Assembly: GCA_902796695.1 (NCBI GenBank)
Contig: CADBQE010000122.1
Location: 1-25,559 of the forward strand
Length of the DNA: 25,559 nucleotides
Origin: an uncultured Lachnospiraceae bacterium
GTDB lineage: Bacteria > Bacillota > Clostridia > Lachnospirales > Lachnospiraceae
Direction: 5' to 3'
The notes beneath the pieces are model-generated. The model made no database searches. It had not been told where the DNA came from and saw only the letters and a program-made list of their open reading frames with translations. The translations under genes and the position numbers were made by a program. Shown here one piece after another: positions 8,299 through 15,061 of the stretch. The first letter of the stretch is position 1. Every line of letters begins with the position of its first letter.

Positions 8299-9034
8299 CT
8301 ATCCGCCGTTCAGAAGCCGGAAGCGGGAAGACCTGCTGTTTCTGGCCGGCGGCGCCGCGCTCGGGGCGGCGGCCGGATTCCTGTTCTTCCGGACGGGGAA
8401 AGCCCTGCTGCTCATGATCCCCGGGGCGTACGGAGCGCTCAGGTTTTTCCGCCGCAGGACAGAAGGGCGGAACCGTCTGAAAATGAACCGGGAACTGCGG
8501 GATTATCTGCTGTCCGTCATTTCGTTTCTGAGAGCCGGGCTCGCGCTCGAAAACGCCATGATCGGCGCGGCCGGAGAGATCCGGACAATGTACGGTCCGG
8601 ACAGCATGATGGGACGGGAAGCGGACCGCATGAGCCGCGAAGTGAGCCTGAAGACCCCGCCGGAGCGCATCTGGCATTCGTTCGGCGAGCGGACCGGCCT
8701 GGAGGACGGGGTGCAGCTGGCCCGGATCTTCCTGATCGCAAAGCGGCAGGGCGGCGATTATCTGCCCGTCCTGAAGGCCTTCGTCCGTCTGATGGATGCG
8801 CGCAGCGAAGTCCGCCGGGAGATCACCGCGCTGATGGCCGGCCAGCGGCTGGAATATTCCATCATGTGTCTGGTCCCGGCCGGCATGCTCCTGTTTCTGA
8901 ATATCAGCTCCCCGGAAATGACGCAGATCCTGTATGAAGGGATCGGACGCCTGATCATGGCCGGCATCCTGATCCTCTATCTGCTGGCGTTTCTGTGGGG
9001 GGACAGAATCCTGGAGAAAAGCTATGGGCAGTAA
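8270..9034 (+). CDS. tadB: TadB-like inner-membrane platform protein (GspF fold)
   Basis: This is a type II secretion F-domain protein, 254 residues from this start, one of the two polytopic platform proteins beside the TadA ATPase. Two N-terminal membrane segments (LLFLAGGAALGAAAGFLFF and ALLLMIPGAYGAL) precede the cytoplasmic helical F domain (LRDYLLSVISFLRAGLALENA, then FGERTGLEDGVQLARIFLIAKRQGGD), and two more membrane segments close it. The start is uncertain: ATG 8270 lies inside the end of tadA without a clear ribosome binding site, while ATG 8228 has GGGAG ten bases upstream but would overlap tadA by 71 nt. Coupling to tadA translation is likely either way. It overlaps tadC by 11 nt. 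Confidence 0.85.
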   Translation: MKRKLLPRADYPPFRSRKREDLLFLAGGAALGAAAGFLFFRTGKALLLMIPGAYGALRFFRRRTEGRNRLKMNRELRDYLLSVISFLRAGLALENAMIGAAGEIRTMYGPDSMMGREADRMSREVSLKTPPERIWHSFGERTGLEDGVQLARIFLIAKRQGGDYLPVLKAFVRLMDARSEVRREITALMAGQRLEYSIMCLVPAGMLLFLNISSPEMTQILYEGIGRLIMAGILILYLLAFLWGDRILEKSYGQ

Positions 9035-9683
9035 AAAAGGTCATGTGCCCGCCGCCGCCTGCTTTCTCTGCGGATCGGCCGCATTCGCGCTGCTGTTTAA
9101 GGGCGGCAGGACATCGGATGCCACCGTCATGCTGCTGGCCGGCTTTATCGGTGCCGCCTTTCTTCTGTATCTGCCGCTCCAGAGAAAGAAGGAACAGGAA
9201 CAGAGAAGGCGCGAAGAACTGATCCGGGATTACAGTCCGCTGCTGACGATGCTGAACCTGTATATGACCGCCGGCCTGTCCCTGCGCAGCAGCTGGGAAA
9301 GAATGGTCCGGCAGTATGAGGAAGAATGCCGGAAAGGCGCCCCGCCGCGCGCCGCCTATGAGGAAATGAAAACGACCTGGAAGGAAATAAAGGGCGGGGA
9401 ATACGAGGACCGGGCATACGGCGCCTTCGGACGGCGCTGCGGAACAACGGAATACCTGCGGCTGGGCGGCCTGCTGGAGACCTATGTGCAGCACGGCAAC
9501 CGGGAACTTTTAAAACAGATGGAACAGGAAGCGGCCGCGAGCCTGACCGTCACCCTTCAGGTCGTGCGGGAAAAAGGAGAGCGGACCTCCGCCCGGCTGC
9601 TGCTTCCGATCCTGCTTCTGTTCGGCCTGTCACTCATCATCGTACTGGTTCCGGCCCTGATGAGTATGCAGACACAACTGTGA
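9024..9683 (+). CDS. tadC: TadC-like inner-membrane platform protein (GspF fold)
   Basis: This 219-residue protein is the second GspF-like platform protein. Two membrane segments lie near residues 10-25 and 35-52, then a charged linker (QRKKEQEQRRREE), the cytoplasmic F domain (YSPLLTMLNLYMTAGLSLRSSW and RLGGLLETYVQHGNRELL), and a last hydrophobic segment (LLLPILLLFGLSLIIVLVPAL). Gly-Leu-Ser/Thr-containing helices such as MTAGLSLRSSW are typical of the family. The ATG at 9024 is 11 nt inside tadB with GGAG upstream, indicating coupled translation. It is slightly shorter than proteobacterial TadC proteins. Confidence 0.85.
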   Translation: MGSKKGHVPAAACFLCGSAAFALLFKGGRTSDATVMLLAGFIGAAFLLYLPLQRKKEQEQRRREELIRDYSPLLTMLNLYMTAGLSLRSSWERMVRQYEEECRKGAPPRAAYEEMKTTWKEIKGGEYEDRAYGAFGRRCGTTEYLRLGGLLETYVQHGNRELLKQMEQEAAASLTVTLQVVREKGERTSARLLLPILLLFGLSLIIVLVPALMSMQTQL

Positions 9684-9710
9684 ACCGCAACAAGAACGGA
9701 GGAAAATCTG

Positions 9711-9899
9711 ATGAAAGAAACAAAAGCCGCCGGCATGCGGCAGCTGATGGGGGACGACAGCGGCGTCGGTGTCGTGGAGGTCGTCCTGATCCTGGTAGTG
9801 ATCGTCGCTCTGGTCATCATTTTCCGCGACCAGATCACCGGATTGATCAACCGTATCTTCGGCGGGGTCAATTCGGGTGTGGATACCCTGATGCCATGA
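9711..9899 (+). CDS. Flp1-like type IVb pilin
   Basis: This 62-residue prepilin is probably the major pilus subunit. The leader is 18 residues ending DDSG; cleavage would fall between Gly18 and Val19, giving a mature N terminus VGVVE with Glu at +5, the classical type IV prepilin rule. A single hydrophobic helix (VVLILVVIVALVIIF) and a short tail (RDQITGLINRIFGGVNSGVD) make a 44-residue mature pilin, the size expected for Flp. GGAGG sits eight bases before the ATG. The stop overlaps the next ATG (ATGA). The maturing enzyme is presumably the A24 peptidase at 12564-13022. Confidence 0.9.
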   Translation: MKETKAAGMRQLMGDDSGVGVVEVVLILVVIVALVIIFRDQITGLINRIFGGVNSGVDTLMP

Positions 9900-11428
9900 A
9901 GCGCCTGAAGGGACAGGTGACGGTGTTTCTGTCCCTGACCGCCCTGTCCCTGCTTGCCCTTTTCAGCACCTGTCTGGAAGGAGCCCGGCTCGCCTGCCTG
10001 GACTACCTGTGCACGCAGGCGGCACACTCTTCCCTGCGCTCGGTTTTCGCGGGCTTTCAGGGAGAACCCCTGCGGGATTTCGGGCTCCTCCTGTGCCGGG
10101 GCCGGGACAAAGGCCTGGAGGACTGGCCCGATACGGTATCGGACTACGCGGAAAAATATCTGCAGCCGGGGCGCGGCACGCTTTTTGCCGCCGGCGACCG
10201 AATCGGTCTGCGCGGTCTGGAAACGGAAGAGGAAGATGCGGTCTATATCACGGAAGACCGCGGCGCCGTGTTTGCCGATGCGGTTCTTTCCTATATGAAA
10301 TCCGCCGGACTGGCACCGCTGATTCAGGAAGTCCTGGAACGGCTGGGGCTTTACAGTGAGGAGGACAGCAGCGGATTTCTGGAAAACATCGGACAGATGA
10401 TAGGCGATAAGGACAGCAGTCTGGAAGGCATTATCAAAAATCTGGACGATATCAAGGAGCAGGCCGCGGCGCTGCAGGAAGAAGCCCGTCGAAAGGCGGA
10501 AGAATCCGATACGGAATACACGGAACCGGGCGGGACCAGCGAAGATGTCCGGACGGACCTGCTGGAACAGATCCGGGCCATCCGGAAGAACGGGCTGATC
10601 GCCGTGATCACGGGAACGGAGACGCTTTCGGGACATTCCTGGGAAAGCGAAAGCCTTCCTTCCCGCCTGCCGGTCCGGGAAAAAGCCCTGCACGGAGGTT
10701 TCGGACGCGAGGCGGATACCCTGCTGAATCATCTGCTCCTGGGAGAATACCTGCAGATCAAAATGCACTCCTATACCGGGCCGCCGCAGAACGGGGAGCA
10801 CCGGTATGAAGCGGAATACGTCCTGTGCGGCCGGCGGACGGACAAAGCCTCGTTCGAAACGGCGGTCGGCGAGATCCTGCTGATCCGCATGGGCTTTAAT
10901 CTGGCCTATCTGACCACGGACGCGGAAAAAACCGCACTTGCCGAACTGACAGCGGCCGCGATCATGTCGCTGCTGGCCCTGCCCCAGCTGATCCTGCTGC
11001 TGAAATGGGTGCTGCTGGCGGCCTGGGCGCTGGCCGAGAGCATCGTGGACGTAAGAGGACTGGTCCGCGGGAAAAAAGTCCCCCTGTGGAAAACAGCCGC
11101 GACGTGGAAACTGTCCGCCATGAAGCTGGATCTGAATGCGGAAGGCGGCGGAAACACGGGACTGTCCTATGAAGATTATCTGCGGGTCCTGTTCTTCGTG
11201 GGAGACCGGGAAGATCAGTCGTACCGCATGATGGATGTGATCCAGGAAAGGCTGCAGCAGCAGCTCCCGGGCTTCCGCATGAAGGATTATATGGTCTGGG
11301 CCAGTATCTGCCTGAAAGCCGACCTGTCATATCTGTACAGAAATGCCCCTTACATCCGGACGGAAATCGGTTCCCGCTCCGGAAGAAGGTATAAAAAAAC
11401 AGCCGCATACGGCTACGGAAGGAGGTGA
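9896..11428 (+). CDS. DUF5702-type membrane protein of the Tad locus
   Basis: This 510-residue protein has the MKRLKGQVTVFLSLTALSL start seen in DUF5702 proteins of Lachnospiraceae Tad loci. An N-terminal hydrophobic helix (about residues 9-25) anchors a large, probably external region rich in Glu, Arg and Leu, with a coiled-coil-like stretch near 180-215 (DDIKEQAAALQEEARRKAEE). A second hydrophobic block lies near residues 350-385 (SLLALPQLILLLKWVLLAAW). The N terminus imitates a prepilin site (G6 followed by QVTVF), but the +5 Glu is Phe11, so peptidase processing is doubtful. The frame is open upstream; ATG 9896 is chosen because it overlaps the pilin stop (ATGA) and gives the conserved N terminus. 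No biochemical function is known; a minor pilin-like or scaffolding role is inferred from position. Confidence 0.75.
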   Translation: MKRLKGQVTVFLSLTALSLLALFSTCLEGARLACLDYLCTQAAHSSLRSVFAGFQGEPLRDFGLLLCRGRDKGLEDWPDTVSDYAEKYLQPGRGTLFAAGDRIGLRGLETEEEDAVYITEDRGAVFADAVLSYMKSAGLAPLIQEVLERLGLYSEEDSSGFLENIGQMIGDKDSSLEGIIKNLDDIKEQAAALQEEARRKAEESDTEYTEPGGTSEDVRTDLLEQIRAIRKNGLIAVITGTETLSGHSWESESLPSRLPVREKALHGGFGREADTLLNHLLLGEYLQIKMHSYTGPPQNGEHRYEAEYVLCGRRTDKASFETAVGEILLIRMGFNLAYLTTDAEKTALAELTAAAIMSLLALPQLILLLKWVLLAAWALAESIVDVRGLVRGKKVPLWKTAATWKLSAMKLDLNAEGGGNTGLSYEDYLRVLFFVGDREDQSYRMMDVIQERLQQQLPGFRMKDYMVWASICLKADLSYLYRNAPYIRTEIGSRSGRRYKKTAAYGYGRR

Positions 11429-11430
11429 TC
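11419..11430 (+). promoter_or_regulatory. Exceptionally long Shine-Dalgarno sequence
   Basis: AAGGAGGTGATC is complementary over 12 bases to the usual 3' end of 16S rRNA, with the GGAGG core eight bases before ATG 11434. It overlaps the stop codon of the upstream gene (TGA 11426-11428), so terminating ribosomes sit on it. It fixes the start of the next gene at 11434 rather than the in-frame GTG at 11425. Confidence 0.8.
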
Positions 11431-11433
11431 AGT

Positions 11434-12567
11434 ATGAAGACGGTGCTCCGGAGACCGCACAATTTACGGACTGTTTTTTCTTATTGCTGCAACTGTTTCA
11501 AAAATTCTATACCGTCTTTCCGTCAATGCCATGACAGGAAAAGATATCGCGCTTTCCAAAATTCGAATCAAAAAAATAGTCTCCCCAAACCCCTTGTCTC
11601 CGGAGCATTTTTTCTGAGAAATCACACTCCGGAACCCGGCCGTGAAGCCGGCAGCCTGACCGTTGAGGCGGCGCTGGCGCTCCCGCTCTTCCTGTTTGCC
11701 GCGGGACTGTTCTTCAGTCTGTTTTCGGCGCAGCTTCTGCAGCTGCGGCTTCAGAAGGCGCTGGACGGGATCACGGAAGACGTCGCGGTCTGGTCTTATG
11801 CCGTGGAATTTGCCGATCAGTATACCGGAACAGACCTGCTGACTCTGGCGGACGGAGGCGTTTTAAGCGGCGCGTTAACCGGAAACGGAGAGGATATCTC
11901 GACCCTGCTGTCGCAGGAAGGAAACCTTCCGGAGGAAATCAAGCTGTTTCTGCTGGAAAAAGGCTCCGCTCTGCTCTGGCAGCAGTTCGTGAAGCAATGG
12001 CTGATCCGAAGAGCGGGAGAGGAAAAACTGCGGCGGTCCGTCCTGCTGGGCGGGCCTCAGGGCCTTTCCTTAAGCGGAAGCACGCTGCACGGCCGGGAAC
12101 TGGATCTGATCCTGAGCTACCGGATCGCACCGCTGTTCGGCCGTACGTTCGGCATCACGATCCCGGTGGTACAGCGCAGATGCCGGCGTCTGTGGATCGG
12201 GACACGGGTCGCGGAGGAGGAAAGCGGAGAGGAAGAAGAGCAGGAACCGGAAGAGATCGTATACGTGACCGAGAGCGGAACCGTTTATCACAGAAGCCGC
12301 GACTGCCGCGTTTTTCATATCGATCCCGTTTCCGTGCTGTTTTCAGTCATTCCCTCTCTGAGAAATAAAGACGGCAAGAAATACTATCCCTGCGGCAGCT
12401 GCACGGGGATCCATCCGGAACCGCTTATCGTGTGGATCACGGATTTCGGCGTGAATTATCATTTCAAGAAGGACTGCCCGGGACTGAAGCGGACGCTGAT
12501 CGAGATCGCCTTAAGTGAAGCACAGGAAAAATACAGACCCTGCGGCTTCTGCGGAGGAGCCCCGTGA
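11434..12567 (+). CDS. TadE/TadG-like pseudopilin with paired C-terminal Cys/His modules
   Basis: This 377-residue protein has a prepilin-type site G73/SLTVE (Glu at +5) followed by a hydrophobic helix (ALPLFLFAAGLFFSLF), the TadE/TadG pattern, making a mature protein of about 304 residues. The leader of 73 residues is unusually long, basic and Cys-containing, and is encoded by A/T-rich DNA. The middle region is predicted extracytoplasmic. The last 100 residues hold two related modules: Tyr285-His286-x4-Cys291 with Cys320-x2-Cys323, and Tyr342-His343-x4-Cys348 with Cys370-x2-Cys373. These look like metal-binding knuckles; that is an inference. The start is set by the 12-nt Shine-Dalgarno at 11419-11430. 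The TGA overlaps the GTG start of the prepilin peptidase. Confidence 0.78.
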   Translation: MKTVLRRPHNLRTVFSYCCNCFKNSIPSFRQCHDRKRYRAFQNSNQKNSLPKPLVSGAFFLRNHTPEPGREAGSLTVEAALALPLFLFAAGLFFSLFSAQLLQLRLQKALDGITEDVAVWSYAVEFADQYTGTDLLTLADGGVLSGALTGNGEDISTLLSQEGNLPEEIKLFLLEKGSALLWQQFVKQWLIRRAGEEKLRRSVLLGGPQGLSLSGSTLHGRELDLILSYRIAPLFGRTFGITIPVVQRRCRRLWIGTRVAEEESGEEEEQEPEEIVYVTESGTVYHRSRDCRVFHIDPVSVLFSVIPSLRNKDGKKYYPCGSCTGIHPEPLIVWITDFGVNYHFKKDCPGLKRTLIEIALSEAQEKYRPCGFCGGAP

Positions 12568-13022
12568 GCAGCGCCGTCCGGATCTGCTTCCTGCTCTATA
12601 CGGGCCTCCTGGGCTGGGAGGACCTGCGGACGGGACGGATCAGCCTGCTGCTGATCGCGTCAGGCGCCTGCTGCGGGCTGCTTATGACCGCGGCCGGTAT
12701 TGCGGCGGGGGTGGAGGGAAGCGGGATCCTGCTTTCGCGTCTGACCGCCCTGATCTGGGGCGCGGGACTGCTGATTCTGTCGCGCCTGACACGCGGCGCG
12801 ATGGGGAAAGGAGACGGATTATGTTTCTGTTCATTTGCCTGCTGGTGGGGACCGGCAGAGCTCTTCGGCCTGCTGTTCGGCGCGCTGTTTCTGTCCGCGG
12901 CCGGCGGCTCGGTCCTGCTTCTGCTGAAGAAGCGCAGCCTGAAAGGAAGTCTCCCCTTTATGCCTTTTGTCTTCGCAGCCGCCGTGATCCTCTCCCTGCT
13001 GTCACTGCTCCGGGAAGTCTGA
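12564..13022 (+). CDS. A24-family prepilin peptidase (TadV/CpaA type)
   Basis: This 152-residue polytopic membrane protease is expected to cleave the leader peptides of Flp and the pseudopilins at the G/xxxxE site. Both catalytic aspartates of the GxGD class are present: Asp20 in GWEDLRTGRIS and Asp84 in GKGD (81-84). Hydrophobic segments fill the rest. The size fits the short TadV/CpaA enzymes, which lack the N-methyltransferase domain of PilD. The start is GTG 12564, overlapping the upstream stop, with GGAGGA just before it. The codons for GKGD also form a good ribosome binding site (AAAGGAG, 12807-12813) in front of an ATG in another frame at 12821; see the next gene. Confidence 0.88.
   Translation: MSSAVRICFLLYTGLLGWEDLRTGRISLLLIASGACCGLLMTAAGIAAGVEGSGILLSRLTALIWGAGLLILSRLTRGAMGKGDGLCFCSFACWWGPAELFGLLFGALFLSAAGGSVLLLLKKRSLKGSLPFMPFVFAAAVILSLLSLLREV
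12807..12813 (+). promoter_or_regulatory. Internal ribosome binding site inside the prepilin peptidase gene
   Basis: AAAGGAG lies seven bases before ATG 12821, which opens the reading frame that runs into the small TadE-like pseudopilin. The same bases encode the catalytic GKGD of the peptidase, so the match may be coincidental. It is the only good initiation signal in that frame upstream of the conserved pilin motif. Confidence 0.4.
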
Positions 13023-13024
13023 CA

Positions 13025-13225
13025 GTGGAAGCCGCACTGATCTTCAGCCTGATCCTGCTGCTGACAGCGGGACTGATCCTGAAATCGGTTCAGCTGATGC
13101 GGAAAGTCGAAACGGCGGCCGACATATATATCCGGGAAGGCGTCCGCTACACGGACGGCCTGCGTCCGGAGGACCTGATCCACATCGGATCGTTCCTGCG
13201 GGAATGGATCCCCGGAAAGCCTTAA
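13025..13225 (+). CDS. Small TadE-like pseudopilin (start uncertain; could begin at 12821)
   Basis: The conserved part is a TadE-type pseudopilin: G/SLTVEAAL (Gly codon at 13013, Glu at +5), a hydrophobic helix (LIFSLILLLTAGLIL) and a polar tail of about 45 residues. The coordinates give the minimum open reading frame from GTG 13025, two bases after the peptidase stop; this start would remove the Gly and most of the cleavage motif. The cleavage site is kept only if translation begins upstream in this frame. The candidates are ATG 12821 with AAAGGAG seven bases before it (134 residues, 65-residue leader, overlapping the peptidase by about 200 nt) or GTG 12845. No ATG exists nearer. Function is inferred as a minor pilin or initiation subunit. 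The existence of the gene is likely; the start is open. Confidence 0.6.
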   Translation: MEAALIFSLILLLTAGLILKSVQLMRKVETAADIYIREGVRYTDGLRPEDLIHIGSFLREWIPGKP

Positions 13226-13238
13226 CGGGAGGAACGGG

Positions 13239-13856
13239 ATGAATATAGAATTTATCAAAGAACTGGACGCTCATTACGTGATAATGGAAGGAGCCCCGGA
13301 GGGATGCATGTTTGAGCGGAAGATGCTGCTGAATACCAGACCCGGGGGCCTGCTTCCGTTTCGTCTGTACCGTGCGGGGGATCCCCCCGCTTACAGCTAT
13401 GAGATCAGCGGGAGGCAGTCTCTGCAGTCGCTGACTCAGGCGTGCGAGATCGACGGGAAGATGATGCGGGATATTCTGTACAGCATTCACCGGACCTGCG
13501 AAGAAGCCGAACTGTACCTGCTGCGGCCTTCGGGACTGGTTCTGGAGCCGGGTCTGATCTTTAAAGGACGGGACGGATGGTCGTTCGTCTATCATCCGGA
13601 CAGGGAAGAGGAACTGTTCGGTCAGCTACAGAAGCTGTCCCGCTTCTTCCTGAAAAAGTGCAGCCATGAAGACGAAAAGACCGCCCGGATCGCCTATGAA
13701 CTGCTCCGGCTCTGTCATGAAGAAAATACGACCTTTCCCCAGCTGTTCGAATTATGGGACGAGGAAACTACAGGACCCGGCTCCGCGCCGCCGTCGCCCC
13801 CTGCTCCGGTCAAACAGAAGAGAGGCCTGTTCCGCCGCGCCGGACGGAGCGGATAA
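13239..13856 (+). CDS. DUF6382-type protein of the Tad locus, without FHA domain
   Basis: This 205-residue cytoplasmic protein resembles the DUF6382 domain found at the end of Lachnospiraceae Tad operons. Recognisable segments are YSYEISGRQSLQSL, the helix DILYSIHRTCEEAELYLL, and RPSGLVLEPGLIFKG. In relatives, as I know the family, this domain is usually followed by a membrane or linker segment and a C-terminal phosphothreonine-binding FHA domain. Here the protein ends after a short Pro-rich and basic tail (PGSAPPSPPAPVKQKRG), and no FHA-like Gly-Arg or Ser-x-x-His motif is seen in the frame or just downstream. The ATG follows GGGAGGAACGGG. It is the last gene of the operon. Its role is unknown; regulation of pilus assembly is a guess from context. 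Confidence 0.7.
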   Translation: MNIEFIKELDAHYVIMEGAPEGCMFERKMLLNTRPGGLLPFRLYRAGDPPAYSYEISGRQSLQSLTQACEIDGKMMRDILYSIHRTCEEAELYLLRPSGLVLEPGLIFKGRDGWSFVYHPDREEELFGQLQKLSRFFLKKCSHEDEKTARIAYELLRLCHEENTTFPQLFELWDEETTGPGSAPPSPPAPVKQKRGLFRRAGRSG

Positions 13857-13920
13857 GCGGATCCCGGATGCGGGCAGGCGGCGTGACATATCCGCGGTAC
13901 ACAAAAAACGATCGGGACTC

Positions 13921-13949
13921 TTGTATTTGTTTCCGGCTTTCGCTATAAT
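13921..13949 (+). promoter_or_regulatory. Predicted promoter of the Sua5 gene, giving a leaderless transcript
   Basis: TTGTAT (13921-13926) and a perfect TATAAT (13944-13949) are spaced 17 bp. A start 7-8 nt past the -10 box falls at 13956-13957, while the ATG is at 13958, so the mRNA would have essentially no 5' leader. No Shine-Dalgarno precedes this ATG. The 64 bp between the DUF6382 stop and this promoter hold only a weak CCCG/CGGG hairpin (13863-13874) and no clear terminator. Confidence 0.7.
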
Positions 13950-13957
13950 CTGAAGCC

Positions 13958-15034
13958 ATGGAAACCATAATCAAAAAGCTGGATGGCAGTGAAAAGGACC
14001 GGGAAGTCCTCAGAGAAGCGGGAGAGATGATCCGCCGGGGAGACCTGGTGGCTTTCCCGACCGAGACGGTGTACGGGCTGGGCGGCAACGGCCTGAACCC
14101 GTCTTCTTCGCGTGCGATCTATGCCGCCAAAGGACGTCCTTCGGACAATCCGCTGATCCTTCACATCGCCGATCGGGAAGAACTTCTTCCGCTGGTACGG
14201 GAGATTCCGCCGGCCGCGGAAAAACTGATGGAGGCATTCTGGCCGGGGCCGCTGACCCTGATCTTCAAAAAGAGTGAGCTGGTTCCGAAAGAAACGACCG
14301 GCGGTCTGGATACCGTGGCCGTCCGCATGCCTTCCCATCCCGGCGCCGCCGCCCTGATCCGTGCGGCCGGCGTTCCGATCGCCGCGCCCAGCGCCAATAC
14401 TTCCGGGCGCCCCAGCCCCACCTGCGCGGAGCACGTCTATCAGGACCTGCGGGGCCGGATCCCGCTCATATTGGACGGTGGTGAATGCGAGATCGGCCTG
14501 GAATCCACGATCGTGGATATCAGCCGCCGGATCCCCGAGATCTTAAGGCCCGGCCGCATCGGCCTTGCCGCGCTGCGGCAGCTGCTCGGAACGGTTTCCG
14601 TAGACCCGGCCGTGCTGGGAAAGCCGGACGAAAAGACGGCGCCGCGCGCTCCCGGCATGAAGTACCGCCATTATGCGCCGCAGGTGCCGCTCACACTGGT
14701 GGCCGGCCCCGATGAGAAGCGTGCCGAATACATCTGCGAAGCGGCCCGCAGGGCGGCGGAAGCCGGCGAGAAGACCGGCGCCCTGATCTGCCGGGAAACG
14801 CTCCCGCTCTATCAGGCGGAAGCCGGCGATCACCTGCTGCTCATTCCGTTAGGCGCCCGCAGCCGTCCGGAAGAGACGGCGCACAGCCTTTTCGGAACGC
14901 TCCGGCATCTGGATGAGTGCGGCCTGTCGCACGTATACAGCGAAACATTCGACGAAGGGCCGCTCGGTCCGGCCATCATGAACCGGCTGCGCAAAGCCGC
15001 GGCCTTTGACATCAGGGACCTTTCGGAATCCTGA
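13958..15034 (+). CDS. ywlC: Threonylcarbamoyl-AMP synthase (Sua5/YwlC type)
   Basis: This 358-residue enzyme makes threonylcarbamoyl-AMP from threonine, bicarbonate and ATP, the first step of the t6A37 modification of tRNAs that read ANN codons. The YrdC-like domain spans about 10-205: FPTETVYGLG (33-42), the substrate-binding KxRxSxN pattern at Lys58, Arg60, Ser62 and Asn64, and SANTSGRPSPT near 150. The C-terminal Sua5 domain follows a linker with GMKYRHYAPQ and makes this the long, Bacillus YwlC-like form rather than the short TsaC. ATG 13958 is preferred because its N terminus (METIIKKLDG) matches the family; it lies at the predicted transcription start with no ribosome binding site. The next ATG, at 14027, would remove the first strand. 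Confidence 0.93.
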   Translation: METIIKKLDGSEKDREVLREAGEMIRRGDLVAFPTETVYGLGGNGLNPSSSRAIYAAKGRPSDNPLILHIADREELLPLVREIPPAAEKLMEAFWPGPLTLIFKKSELVPKETTGGLDTVAVRMPSHPGAAALIRAAGVPIAAPSANTSGRPSPTCAEHVYQDLRGRIPLILDGGECEIGLESTIVDISRRIPEILRPGRIGLAALRQLLGTVSVDPAVLGKPDEKTAPRAPGMKYRHYAPQVPLTLVAGPDEKRAEYICEAARRAAEAGEKTGALICRETLPLYQAEAGDHLLLIPLGARSRPEETAHSLFGTLRHLDECGLSHVYSETFDEGPLGPAIMNRLRKAAAFDIRDLSES

Positions 15035-15061
15035 TCCCGATATCGATTAAAGGGGGATATC

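Noticed and set aside
13010..13030. Programmed frameshift fusing the prepilin peptidase to the small pseudopilin
   Set aside because: The junction CTC CGG GAA GTC TGA has no slippery heptamer in the peptidase frame. Independent initiation is simpler.
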